A stretch of DNA of 64,000 bases from JBFHNV01 sp041593595. Its GTDB lineage: Bacteria > Pseudomonadota > Gammaproteobacteria > HK1. Made by a program: the position numbers and the translations under genes. Shown piece after piece: positions 28,884-37,268 of the stretch (position 1 is its first letter; the number at the start of each line of letters is the position of its first letter). Location of the stretch: contig JBFHNV010000001.1 in assembly GCA_041593595.1 (NCBI GenBank), forward strand, positions 55,911-119,910. Reading direction: 5' to 3'. The notes under the pieces are model-generated. The model was not told where the DNA came from, did not search any database, and was given only the letters and a program-made list of their open reading frames with translations.

Positions 28884-30108
28884 GGCTCTCGTGCAACCGG
28901 GGCAGCGGCCGCTCGTCGATAGGCAGGTGCACCGCGGCCGCCGCCACGCCGAAGAACACCCCGGCCCACCACATGAGATCGTAGGAGCCGGTGGCGTCGT
29001 GGATCCAGCCGCCCAGCCACACGCCGAGGAAGCTGCCGACCTGGTGGCTGAGGAACACCACGCCGAACAGGGTGGCCATGTAACGCACGCCGAATACCTG
29101 GGCCACGATGCCGGTGGTGAGCGGCACCGTGGACAGCCACAGGATCCCCATCGCGGCGGAGAAGGCGTAGACCGTGATCTCGCTGGCGGGCGCCGCGAGC
29201 AGCGCCATGATCACCAGCGCACGCGCGAAGTAGATGAACGCGAGGCTGAGCCGCTTGCTGAAGCGCTGGCCGGCGAGCCCGGACAGCATCGAGCCGATGA
29301 TGTTGCACCCGCCCACGATGGCGATGGCGTAGGCGCCGACCTCGGCGGGCAGCCCCAGGTCCTTCACGTAGGCGGGGAAGTGCACGGTGATGAAGGCCAC
29401 GTGGAAGCCGCACACGAAGAAGCCGGCGGTGAGCAGGACGTAGCCCCGGTGGGCCATGGCCTCGCGCAGGGCCTCGAGCAGGCTCTGCTCCGGCCCGCTC
29501 AGGCCGGCGGCGTGGGCCGCGCCCCGCGGCAGCACGAAGGCCAGCGGCACCAGCGCCAGGGCGGTGGTGGCAAGGATGATCAGCGCCGAATGCCAGCCGT
29601 AGGCGACGATGAAGGCCTGGCTCAGGGGCGAGAAGACCACCTGGCCGAAGGATCCGGCGGCGGTGCCCAGCCCCAGCGCGAAGGAGCGCCGCGCCGGTCC
29701 CACCACCCGTGCCATGGCGGCCAGCGCCAGGGAGAAGGCCGTGAAGGCCACCCCGAGCCCGGTGACGACACCGCCGAACACGTGCAGCGCGAGCGGGCTC
29801 ACGGACTCCGCCATGCCCCACACGCCGACGGCGTAGATCAGCGCACCGCCGGCGATGACGCGCACCGCGCCGAATCGGTCCGCGAGCGCGCCTGCCACCG
29901 GCAGCCCCACGCCCCACAGCAGGTTCTGGATGGCCATGGCCATGGCGAAGGTCTCGCGGCCCCAGCCGTGTGCCTCCGTCATGGGATCGAGGAACAGACC
30001 GAACACCGAGCGGATACCGAAGCCCGTCATGGCGATCAGGCATCCGGCCGCGAGGACCATCGTAGGAGTGCGCCAGCCTGGACTGCGGGGCATGGTGGTG
30101 GCGCTCAT
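28876..30108 (-). CDS. MFS transporter
   Basis: This is a 410-residue major facilitator with 12 hydrophobic segments. Segment 1 reads VLAAGCLIAMTGFGIRSVFGLFL and the loop GALADRFGAVRV carries the family motif A region. It resembles the monocarboxylate/oxalate-formate-like branch (FGLFLDPMTEAHGWGRETFA). The substrate cannot be assigned. The ATG at 30108 has AAAGGA about eight bases upstream. An earlier in-frame start at 30195 adds an Arg-rich stretch with no hydrophobic content. It is followed by and overlaps the PLD/VTT gene. Confidence 0.88.
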   Translation of the reverse strand: MSATTMPRSPGWRTPTMVLAAGCLIAMTGFGIRSVFGLFLDPMTEAHGWGRETFAMAMAIQNLLWGVGLPVAGALADRFGAVRVIAGGALIYAVGVWGMAESVSPLALHVFGGVVTGLGVAFTAFSLALAAMARVVGPARRSFALGLGTAAGSFGQVVFSPLSQAFIVAYGWHSALIILATTALALVPLAFVLPRGAAHAAGLSGPEQSLLEALREAMAHRGYVLLTAGFFVCGFHVAFITVHFPAYVKDLGLPAEVGAYAIAIVGGCNIIGSMLSGLAGQRFSKRLSLAFIYFARALVIMALLAAPASEITVYAFSAAMGILWLSTVPLTTGIVAQVFGVRYMATLFGVVFLSHQVGSFLGVWLGGWIHDATGSYDLMWWAGVFFGVAAAAVHLPIDERPLPRLHESLA

Positions 30109-30265
30109 GGGGTGTCCTTTCGAGGCAGGCCGCGAGACTGTAACGCGTCGCCGGGACCTCGACAGGAGCCGGCCTGCGTGGGTGCCCGGATCCATTCCGC
30201 GGGTGGAGGCCTGCCTGCGAGCACCGCCCGCATGCGCCCCACCTACCTACCTTGTAGGGGCCAAA

Positions 30266-30291
30266 CCCTCTCCCCGCTTGCGGGGAGAGGG
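30266..30291. terminator. Perfect 12-bp stem-loop downstream of the Kef-type antiporter
   Basis: CCCTCTCCCCGC pairs perfectly with its complement across a two-base loop and is followed on the minus strand by TTT. It lies 29 bases past the antiporter stop, in the 211-base gap before the MFS start. It suits a terminator, though the CCCTCTCCCC/GGGGTGAGGG style is also a common dispersed repeat. Confidence 0.5.
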
Positions 30292-30319
30292 CAGGCGTGA
30301 GGGGTCGACCACCGGACCC

Positions 30320-32101
30320 TCAGCGGGAAAGCTCCTGGTCAGCCTCGTCCTCGGCGAAGATGCTCTCCAGCTCCCGCGCCGACTCCAGGGCCAGGTAGCG
30401 CATGCGCTCCTCGTCGCCGTGGCTGGCATGGGCATCGTTCAGGCGCTTGATGTCGTGCTCGCGGAAGGTCTGCACCAGGTGCGCCGCCTGGGGACCCGGC
30501 ATCCCGAGCCCGCGCAGCACCTGCTCGGCGATCTCGAGGCTCGACGCGAAGGTCTCCCGGCGGATGATCTTCACCCCCAGGTCCATGAGCTGGTAGGCGT
30601 GCTTGCGGTTGCGGGCGCGGGCGTAGATCTCGAGCTTCGGGAAGTGCTCGCGCACCGCCGCCGCGGTGCGCAGCGACGCCGCCACGTCGTCGATGGCGAG
30701 CACGAAGATGGCCGCCTCGCCGGCGCGCGCCGCGTGCAGCAGCTCCGGGTTGGAAGCGTCCCCGTAGTAGATGGTGTTGCCGTAATTGCGCACGAAGTCC
30801 ACGTGCTCCGGGCTCACGTCCAGGGCCGTGAACGGGATTCGCTTGGCGCGCAGGATGCGGCCCACGATCTGGCCGAAGCGGCCGAAGCCCGCGATGATCA
30901 CCTGCGCCGCGTCCTCCGCCGACGGCACGTCGTAGGGGCGCGCGGGCTCGCGCGCGGCGCGGGCGATGACCGCTTCCGCTGCCAGGAACAGCAGCGGCGT
31001 GCACGCCATCGACAGCGTGACCACCACGATCAGGGTCTGGGCGACGATGGCCGGGACCACCGCGTGGCTCACCGCCACGGAGAAGATCACGAAGGCGAAC
31101 TCGCCGCCCTGGGCGATGGATGCCGCCAGGCGCAACGACACCGCGCGGCCCTGGCCCGTGAACATGCCGATGAGGTACAGGGCCGCGAACTTGACCGCGA
31201 TCAGCACCGCGGTGAGCGCCACCACGCGCAGCGGGTGCTCCGCCACCAGCCCCAGATTCGCGGACATGCCCACCGCCATGAAGAACAGCCCGAGCAGCAG
31301 CCCCTTGAAGGGCTCGAGATCCGCCTCCAGCGCGTGCCGGAACTCCGAGTCGGCGAGCAGCACGCCAGCCATGAACGCGCCCAGCGCCATGGACAGACCC
31401 ACGGCCTCCATCAGCAGCGCAGTGCCGATCACCACCAGCAGCGCCATGGCAGTGAACACCTCGCGGATGCGCGTGGCGGCGATGAAGCGGAACACGTGGC
31501 CCAGGGCGTAGTGTCCCACCACCACGGTGATCGAGATGACGCCCGCCACCTGCAGCATCCCGAGCCATTGCACGCCAGCGTCGTCATCGCCTGACGGGCC
31601 CAGCAGCGGCACCAGCGCCAGCAGCGGCACCACCGCCAGGTCCTGGAACAGCAGGATGGCGAAGGCGCTGCGCCCGTGGCGGGTGGTGAGCTGGCCCTTC
31701 TCGGCGAGCGTCTGCAGCGCGAAGGCAGTGGACGACAGGGACAGGGTGAGGCCCACCACCACCGCCGCCACCGGCGGCAGCCCGAGCGCCAGCGCCAGCG
31801 CGGAGATCACCACGCCGGTGCCGAGCACCTGCGCGCTGCCGGTGCCGAACACCGCGCGGCGCAGCGCCCACAGCCGCGACGGCTGCAGCTCGAGCCCGAT
31901 GACGAACAGCAGCAGCACCACACCCAGCTCGGCGAAGTGCAGGATGGCGTTCACGTCGGTGATGAGCCGCGCGCCCCACGGCCCGATCAGGATCCCCGCC
32001 GCCAGGTAGCCCAGCACCGCCCCGAGCCCCAGGCGCCGGGCCACGGGCACCGCGATCACCGCGGCAGCCAGGAAGATGGCGGACTGGGCGAGCAGCGTCA
32101 C
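30320..32101 (-). CDS. Kef-type monovalent cation:proton antiporter (CPA2)
   Basis: This 593-residue inner-membrane protein has about 12-13 transmembrane segments in residues 1-385, with FAELGVVLLLFVIGLELQ and the LFQDLAVVPLLAL segment typical of CPA2/KefB-KefC. A cytoplasmic RCK/TrkA-N domain runs from about 405 to 520, with nucleotide-binding GFGRFGQIVGR. The C-terminus is a charged helix rich in Arg and Glu. It likely exports K+ or Na+ in exchange for protons, gated by nucleotide or thiol adducts. No KefF/KefG-type ancillary flavoprotein is adjacent. Downstream of its stop is a strong stem-loop; upstream is a repeat element. Confidence 0.9.
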   Translation of the reverse strand: MTLLAQSAIFLAAAVIAVPVARRLGLGAVLGYLAAGILIGPWGARLITDVNAILHFAELGVVLLLFVIGLELQPSRLWALRRAVFGTGSAQVLGTGVVISALALALGLPPVAAVVVGLTLSLSSTAFALQTLAEKGQLTTRHGRSAFAILLFQDLAVVPLLALVPLLGPSGDDDAGVQWLGMLQVAGVISITVVVGHYALGHVFRFIAATRIREVFTAMALLVVIGTALLMEAVGLSMALGAFMAGVLLADSEFRHALEADLEPFKGLLLGLFFMAVGMSANLGLVAEHPLRVVALTAVLIAVKFAALYLIGMFTGQGRAVSLRLAASIAQGGEFAFVIFSVAVSHAVVPAIVAQTLIVVVTLSMACTPLLFLAAEAVIARAAREPARPYDVPSAEDAAQVIIAGFGRFGQIVGRILRAKRIPFTALDVSPEHVDFVRNYGNTIYYGDASNPELLHAARAGEAAIFVLAIDDVAASLRTAAAVREHFPKLEIYARARNRKHAYQLMDLGVKIIRRETFASSLEIAEQVLRGLGMPGPQAAHLVQTFREHDIKRLNDAHASHGDEERMRYLALESARELESIFAEDEADQELSR

Positions 32102-32147
32102 GAATCGCGCTCCGTCACGTCGTGGCGATCTTCAGGCCGTCGAATAC

Positions 32148-32411
32148 AACCACAGCGGCACAGAGGGCACAGAGAAGAAGTGGAAGAAGAGGAACGCCAG
32201 GAGCCACGACGATACACAGGGACGCTGGTGACGGACAGCCTTGCCGGGAGCGAAGGGGCAACGAGGAACTGAGTGTCGGGTGCAGGAGGCTCGCCGTCTC
32301 GCCGTTTGCCCGATTCACGTGTGGGACCTTTGTGTACTTTGAGTCGTTGTGGTTCTTGCTGTACGAGCGAGTCCGTTTCGTCTTCTCTGTGCCCTCCGTG
32401 CCGCTGTGGTT
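32148..32411. repeat. Inverted-repeat element, CAGAGG family, copy 1
   Basis: Thirty-base arms at 32148-32177 and 32382-32411 pair at 29 of 30 positions (AACCACAGCGGCACAGAGGG and its complement). The 264-bp element fills nearly all of the 336-base gap between the Kef and cysNC genes. No ORF of note lies inside. The family recurs at 34436-34554 and 49766-50009. Confidence 0.85.
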
Positions 32412-32437
32412 CATTGCTCTTCCCTGAAGCGCCGCGA

Positions 32438-34378
32438 TCACTCCTGCAGGATGCCGCGCGCCTCGAGCAGCGCGAGCAGCCGCGTCACGCTCTCGGCGAC
32501 GTCGATCTCGTGGGTCGGGAGCGCCAGGTCGGGCGCCGCCGGCACCTCGTAGGGGATGGACACGCCAGGCACGTTGGCGATCTCGCCGCGCTCGGCAAGG
32601 CGATAGAGGTCGCCGGCGTGGCGCTCGCGGCAGACCTCCAGCGGCGCCGAGAGGTGCGCCACCAGGAAGCGGTCCGTGCCCACGATGCGCCCCATCCGCT
32701 CGCGGGCGCGGGCCTCCGGCGCGGTCACGGCACAGATGCACAGCAGCCCCGCGTCGTTCACGGCGCGGGCCAGCTCGGCAGCGCGGCGCAGGCTCTCGGC
32801 GCGCTCCGCCTCGGTAAAGCCCAGATCCCGGTTCAGACCGAGGCGCAGGTTCTCGCCGTCCAGCACCGTCGCCGCCCGGCCACGGTCGAAAAGCGCACGC
32901 TCCAGGGCAAACGCGATGCTGGTCTTGCCCGCCCCCGACAGGCCCGTGAGCAGCAGCGTGGCGGCGCGCTGTCCGTAGCGCGCCGCGCGCTCCGCGGCCG
33001 CCACCGGGCTGCCAGTGGCGTGCAGCGCGCCGCTCGCGGGTGCCGTGTCCCAGTGCTCCGGTCCCTCCGCCTCGGTGGCCCGGTCCAGGATCATGCCGGC
33101 GCCCACGGTGGCGTTGCTCATGGGATCGACGACGATGAACGCACCGGTGGCGCGGTTGCCGCCGTAGTCGTCGTGGGCCACCGGCTCGCTCAGCCGGATG
33201 GCGCAGCGTCCGATCTCGTTGAGCGCAAGCGACGGCGCATGGGAGCGCTTGAGCGTGTTCACGTCGATGCGGTAGCGCAGGGTGCTGACGGACCCGCCCA
33301 CGGTCTTCGCGCAGTGCTTGATCAGGTAGCGCTGGCCGGGGAGCAAGGGCTCGTCGGCCATCCACACGAGCATGGCGTCCAGCGACGCGCTGACCCGCGG
33401 CAGGTTCCCCGGGTGCGCCAGCATGTCGCCGCGGCTCACGTCCACCTGGTCCTCCAGGGTCACGGTGACGGCGTGCGGCGGGAACGCCTCGTCCAGGTCG
33501 CCGTCGTGGGTCACGATGCTGCGGATCCGGGTGCTGCGCCGGGACGGCAGCACCATCACCCGATCGCCGGGGCGCACCACCCCCGAGGCCACCGTTCCGC
33601 AGTAGCCGCGGAAGCCGCCGTGGGGGCGATTCACGTACTGCACCGGCATCCGGAAATCGATGAGATTGCGGTCCGACGCAATGGTGACGTTCTCCAGCAT
33701 GTGCATCAGCGTGCTGCCGCCGTACCACGGCATGGAAGCGCTGCGCTCCACCACGTTGTCACCGTGCAGCGCGCACACGGGGATGAAGCGCACGTCGTCG
33801 GTCTGCAGGCGCGCGGCAAACCCAAGGTAGTCGGACTGGATGCGCTCGAAAATCTCCTCGTCGTAGTCCACAAGGTCCATCTTGTTCACCGCCACGATGA
33901 CGTGGCGGATCCCGAGCAGCGAGACGATGAAGCTGTGGCGTCGGGTCTGCGTCACCACGCCGTGGCGGGCGTCCACCAGGATCACCGCGAGGTCGCAGTT
34001 CGATGCCCCGGTGGCCATGTTGCGGGTGTACTGCTCGTGGCCGGGGGTGTCGGCGATGATGAACTTGCGCCGAGCCGTGGAGAAGTAGCGGTAGGCCACG
34101 TCGATGGTGATGCCCTGCTCGCGCTCGGCCTTGAGGCCGTCGGTGAGCAGCGCCGGGTCGAAGCCTCCGTCGGCGGACCCGCGCGCGCGCGAGTCGCGCT
34201 CCAGCGCCGCGAGCTGATCCTCGTAGATCATCTTCGCGTCGTAGAGCAGCCGCCCGATGAGCGTGCTCTTGCCGTCGTCCACGCTGCCGCAGGTTAGGAA
34301 CCTGAGCAGCTCCTTGCGCTGCTGCTGCTCGAGATAGGCCTCGATGTCGGTGGCGATGAGCTCGGACTGGTGTGACAT
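32438..34378 (-). CDS. cysNC: Bifunctional sulfate adenylyltransferase subunit 1/APS kinase (CysN-CysC)
   Basis: This is a 646-residue fusion. The CysN half (1-440) is an EF-Tu-like GTPase with GSVDDGKST, ADTPGHEQYTRN and VNKMDLVD, and powers ATP-sulfurylase catalysis by CysD. The CysC half (about 465-646) has a P-loop, GLSGAGKTS, and the APS-kinase block LDGENLRLGLNRDLGF, and phosphorylates APS to PAPS. This is the NodQ-type arrangement of assimilatory sulfate activation. The ATG at 34378 follows the family start; the longer frame to 34441 extends into the repeat. It is transcribed after cysD, with a 203-base gap holding a repeat element. Confidence 0.93.
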   Translation of the reverse strand: MSHQSELIATDIEAYLEQQQRKELLRFLTCGSVDDGKSTLIGRLLYDAKMIYEDQLAALERDSRARGSADGGFDPALLTDGLKAEREQGITIDVAYRYFSTARRKFIIADTPGHEQYTRNMATGASNCDLAVILVDARHGVVTQTRRHSFIVSLLGIRHVIVAVNKMDLVDYDEEIFERIQSDYLGFAARLQTDDVRFIPVCALHGDNVVERSASMPWYGGSTLMHMLENVTIASDRNLIDFRMPVQYVNRPHGGFRGYCGTVASGVVRPGDRVMVLPSRRSTRIRSIVTHDGDLDEAFPPHAVTVTLEDQVDVSRGDMLAHPGNLPRVSASLDAMLVWMADEPLLPGQRYLIKHCAKTVGGSVSTLRYRIDVNTLKRSHAPSLALNEIGRCAIRLSEPVAHDDYGGNRATGAFIVVDPMSNATVGAGMILDRATEAEGPEHWDTAPASGALHATGSPVAAAERAARYGQRAATLLLTGLSGAGKTSIAFALERALFDRGRAATVLDGENLRLGLNRDLGFTEAERAESLRRAAELARAVNDAGLLCICAVTAPEARARERMGRIVGTDRFLVAHLSAPLEVCRERHAGDLYRLAERGEIANVPGVSIPYEVPAAPDLALPTHEIDVAESVTRLLALLEARGILQE

Positions 34379-34435
34379 ATCAGGCGTTACCGCAAGACCG
34401 TGGCGCGCTGGCGGAGCAGGACGCACCGTTGGATG

Positions 34436-34554
34436 AACCACAGAGGCACAGAGGACACGGAGAAGACTGAATTCAAGGATCCTGGAGCACGAACGACGAC
34501 TTGCCCTTGTTTTTTTCCTTTATCTCCTGTTCGTACTCTCTGTGCCTCTGTGTT
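34436..34554. repeat. Inverted-repeat element, CAGAGG family, copy 2
   Basis: Arms AACCACAGAGGCACAGAG (34436-34453) and ACTCTCTGTGCCTCTGTGTT (ending at 34554) pair with one base missing. It is a shorter, 119-bp version of the family and sits between cysD and cysNC, so it is within the transcription unit. The interior carries a T-run (34510-34517) unusual for this GC-rich DNA. Confidence 0.8.
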
Positions 34555-34581
34555 CGATTTCCCCGGCGCCGGAGCCCGCGA

Positions 34582-35493
34582 TCAGAAGTAGCCCTCGCGC
34601 TTCTTGTCCTCCATGGAGCCTGCCGCGTCGTGGTCGATGACGCGACCCTGGCGCTCCGACGAGGTGGCCAGGAGCATCTCCTGGATGATCGCGGTCAGCG
34701 TGGTGGCGCTGGACTCCACCGCGCCGGTGAGCGGATAGCAGCCGAGCGTGCGGAAGCGGACCATGCGCCGCTCGGGCGTCTCGGCCTCGCGCAGGGGCAT
34801 GCGCTCGTCGTCCACCATGATGAGGGTGCCGTCGCGTTCGACGACCGGCCGCTCGGCGGCGAAGTACAGCGGCACGATGGGGATGCCCTCCTCGTGGATG
34901 TACTGCCACACGTCCAGCTCGGTCCAGTTCGAGAGCGGAAAGACCCGGATGCTCTCCCCCGGGTTGATGCGCCCGTTGTAGAGGTTCCATAGCTCCGGGC
35001 GCTGGTTGCGAGGGTCCCAGCGGTGGTTGGCGTCGCGAAAGGAGAACACGCGCTCCTTGGCGCGGGAGCGCTCCTCGTCGCGGCGCGCGCCTCCGAAGGC
35101 GGCATCGAAGCGGTGCCGGTCCAGGGCCTGGCGCAGGGCCTGGGTCTTCATCACGTCCGTGTACTTGCGGCTGCCGTGGTCGAAGGGATTGACGCCTGCC
35201 GCGCGGCCCTCCTCGTTGGTGTGCACGATGAGCTCGAGCCCGAGCTCGTCGCGCACCCAGCGATCGCGGAAGTCGATCATGTCGCGGAACTTCCAGCCGG
35301 TGTCCACGTGCAGCAGCGGGAACGGCGGCTTCGCCGGGTGGAAGGCCTTCAGCGCGAGCCACGTCATCACCGCCGAGTCCTTGCCGATGGAGTAGAGCAT
35401 CACCGGGCGCTCGAACGCCGCCGCCACCTCGCGGATGACGTGGATGGACTCCGCCTCGAGCTGCTGGAGGTGGGTGATCTGGTAGGTGGACAC
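34582..35493 (-). CDS. cysD: Sulfate adenylyltransferase subunit 2
   Basis: This 303-residue PP-loop ATP-sulfurylase subunit forms APS from sulfate and ATP, driven by CysN GTP hydrolysis. The nucleotide loop SIGKDSAV is near residues 36-43. Further family blocks are LLHVDTGWKFRDMIDFRD, the R-rich GGARRDEERSRAKERVFSFRD and SNWTELDVWQYI. Length and order are typical. The start at 35493 gives the standard CysD beginning, TYQITHLQQLEAESIHVIRE. It lies directly downstream of the soe genes on the same strand, 54 bases beyond the soeC stop, so sulfite oxidation and sulfate activation may be expressed together. Confidence 0.94.
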   Translation of the reverse strand: MSTYQITHLQQLEAESIHVIREVAAAFERPVMLYSIGKDSAVMTWLALKAFHPAKPPFPLLHVDTGWKFRDMIDFRDRWVRDELGLELIVHTNEEGRAAGVNPFDHGSRKYTDVMKTQALRQALDRHRFDAAFGGARRDEERSRAKERVFSFRDANHRWDPRNQRPELWNLYNGRINPGESIRVFPLSNWTELDVWQYIHEEGIPIVPLYFAAERPVVERDGTLIMVDDERMPLREAETPERRMVRFRTLGCYPLTGAVESSATTLTAIIQEMLLATSSERQGRVIDHDAAGSMEDKKREGYF

Positions 35494-35547
35494 GGGAGGC
35501 TGGCCGGAATGCGAAACGCGCGATTATAGACGCGCCAGGGGCGCGGG

Positions 35548-36471
35548 TCAGGCTCGCTGCTGGCCGTGGTACAGGCGAACCACGTGCTGGGCCTCGGCGA
35601 AGAACAGCCAGCGCTCCACCAGCGCCCCGGCGTAGCCGAGGAGCAGCGCGACCAGCGCCCGGCCGGCACCGTGCCCCTCCGCCACCAGAATCGCCGGCAG
35701 CAGGTATCCCGCGGCCAGCGCCACCGCCTTCAGCAGCACCAGCACCGGGCGCGAGACCTGGAAGCCGAACTCGTCGGTGAGGAAGGTGCCCGCGGTGTGT
35801 CCCACGTCCAGCAGGCGCACCGTGGCCATGCGGAAGCCGGTGGCCACGTCGATGGTGCGTGCCTCGGGAAGACCCACCTTGAGCCAGTACACCACCTTCC
35901 CGGCGATCGCCAGCATGAGCAGCCCGAACACCACCGCCGACACGGCGGCACCGCCGCCGGGGGCGCTCAACTCGCGCTGGGCATGCAGCGCGAGGCCGCC
36001 CAGCGCCAGCGCCGAGAGCAGGTAGTTGGCGGGCACCAGCGGGGTGTTCCACTGGCGGATGGTGCGCAGGCACGCGTAGATCATGCCGGTGGCGAACACC
36101 GTCGCGAGGGCGATGGCGGCGGTGAGCCAGCCGAGCAGGGCCGCCGCGCGCCCGGCATCGGCGAACAGGCACGCCGCGTAGCCGATGAAGGCCGGGTAGA
36201 AGACGAGCGCCAGCACCGCCTCCCGGGACAGCCACGAGGTACGCACCCGCATCACCGCGCGCCAGGCATTGCGCGGGTTGGCCAGATGGAGCGTGGACGC
36301 AACGAGCCCCGCGGTGATGACGGCGAGGGACACGCCCGCGGTCCAGCCGAAGGCGTTCGCGTCCTGCCAGCCGGCCACGCCGGTGAGATTGAGGACGATG
36401 CCGAGCGCCACCCAGCCGTAGCCGAGCCCCGTGGTGACGGTGAAGGCGATGATGCTCAGTGCGGGATGCAT
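35548..36471 (-). CDS. soeC: DmsC/SoeC-like quinol-linked membrane anchor of the sulfite dehydrogenase
   Basis: This 307-residue integral membrane protein has about eight hydrophobic segments and belongs to the DmsC family. Such anchors pass electrons between the iron-sulfur subunit and the quinone pool. It sits immediately after the soeB and soeA genes, in the order A-B-C, which fits the SoeABC complex that oxidises sulfite to sulfate on the cytoplasmic face of the membrane in purple sulfur bacteria. A generic DmsC anchor for another reductase cannot be excluded from the sequence of this subunit alone. The ATG is at 36471. Confidence 0.75.
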   Translation of the reverse strand: MHPALSIIAFTVTTGLGYGWVALGIVLNLTGVAGWQDANAFGWTAGVSLAVITAGLVASTLHLANPRNAWRAVMRVRTSWLSREAVLALVFYPAFIGYAACLFADAGRAAALLGWLTAAIALATVFATGMIYACLRTIRQWNTPLVPANYLLSALALGGLALHAQRELSAPGGGAAVSAVVFGLLMLAIAGKVVYWLKVGLPEARTIDVATGFRMATVRLLDVGHTAGTFLTDEFGFQVSRPVLVLLKAVALAAGYLLPAILVAEGHGAGRALVALLLGYAGALVERWLFFAEAQHVVRLYHGQQRA

Positions 36472-36546
36472 GGGGCGTGGCGCATTGTCACGGACCTGGC
36501 GCGACGTCTCGGCGGTGGCGGGCCGGCGGGCTGGCGGGCTGGCGCG

Positions 36547-37239
36547 TCAGCGCGCCACCGCCTGGTTCACCCAGTCCTTCACCCGGTCCACCAGGCTCGG
36601 ACCGCGCTCGTAGGCCGGCGCCTCGCGCGGCGCGCGAGGCGGCAGGTAGTGGTTCACGGGCGCGTAGCCGAGCTCCGGCATGAGCGGCTGCCCGCCGCGC
36701 TCCGCGACTGCCCGGCTCACCGCCGAGTGCGGGTCGTCGAAGTCGCCGAACAGCCGTGCGTGGGTGGGACAGGTGAGCACGCAGGCGGGCTGGCGCTCGG
36801 TCTCCGGGAGGGCTTCGTCGTAGATCCGGTCCACGCACAGCGTGCACTTCTTCATCACGCCTTCCGCGCGGTCCAGCTCCCGCGCGCCATAGGGACACGC
36901 CCAGGCACAGTAGTTGCAGCCCATGCACTTGTCCGGATCCACCAGCACGATCCCGTCCTCGGCGCGCTTGTAGGACGCGCCGGTGGGGCACACGTCCACG
37001 CACCACGCCTCGTCGCAGTGCATGCACGACATGGGAAAGTGCACGGTCTTGCTGTCGGGATAGTGCCCCACCTCGTAGTTGCGGATGCGGTTGAACCACA
37101 CCCCCGTGGGGTCGCGGCCGAAGGGCGATTGATCCGTGAGCGGGCCGCTGGTGCCCGAGGCGTTCCACTGCTTGCAGGCCACCGCGCAGGCGTTGCAGCC
37201 GACGCAGGTGTCCAGATCGATGACCAGCCCGAGTCGCAT
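36547..37239 (-). CDS. soeB: Four-cluster iron-sulfur subunit of the sulfite dehydrogenase
   Basis: This 230-residue ferredoxin-like subunit has four Cys motifs of the DmsB/PhsB type: CVGCNACAVAC, CMHCDEAWCVDVC, CMGCNYCAWAC, and CTLCVDRIY with ACVLTCPTHA. These bind four [4Fe-4S] clusters that wire the Mo site of SoeA to the membrane anchor. There is no signal peptide, consistent with a cytoplasmic complex. The ATG at 37239 begins directly with GLVIDLDTCVGCNACAVACK, and the longer in-frame frame upstream is a shadow of soeA. The gap to soeA is 29 bases and to soeC 75 bases. Confidence 0.85.
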   Translation of the reverse strand: MRLGLVIDLDTCVGCNACAVACKQWNASGTSGPLTDQSPFGRDPTGVWFNRIRNYEVGHYPDSKTVHFPMSCMHCDEAWCVDVCPTGASYKRAEDGIVLVDPDKCMGCNYCAWACPYGARELDRAEGVMKKCTLCVDRIYDEALPETERQPACVLTCPTHARLFGDFDDPHSAVSRAVAERGGQPLMPELGYAPVNHYLPPRAPREAPAYERGPSLVDRVKDWVNQAVAR

Positions 37240-37268
37240 CGCCGCTTCACTCCCTCCGTGGTGGCGTC

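Noticed and set aside
36539..36556. A short TGGCGCG/CGCGCCA hairpin at the soeB stop
   Set aside because: It overlaps coding sequence, has a tandem GGCGGGCT context and no T run, so it is not a convincing terminator.
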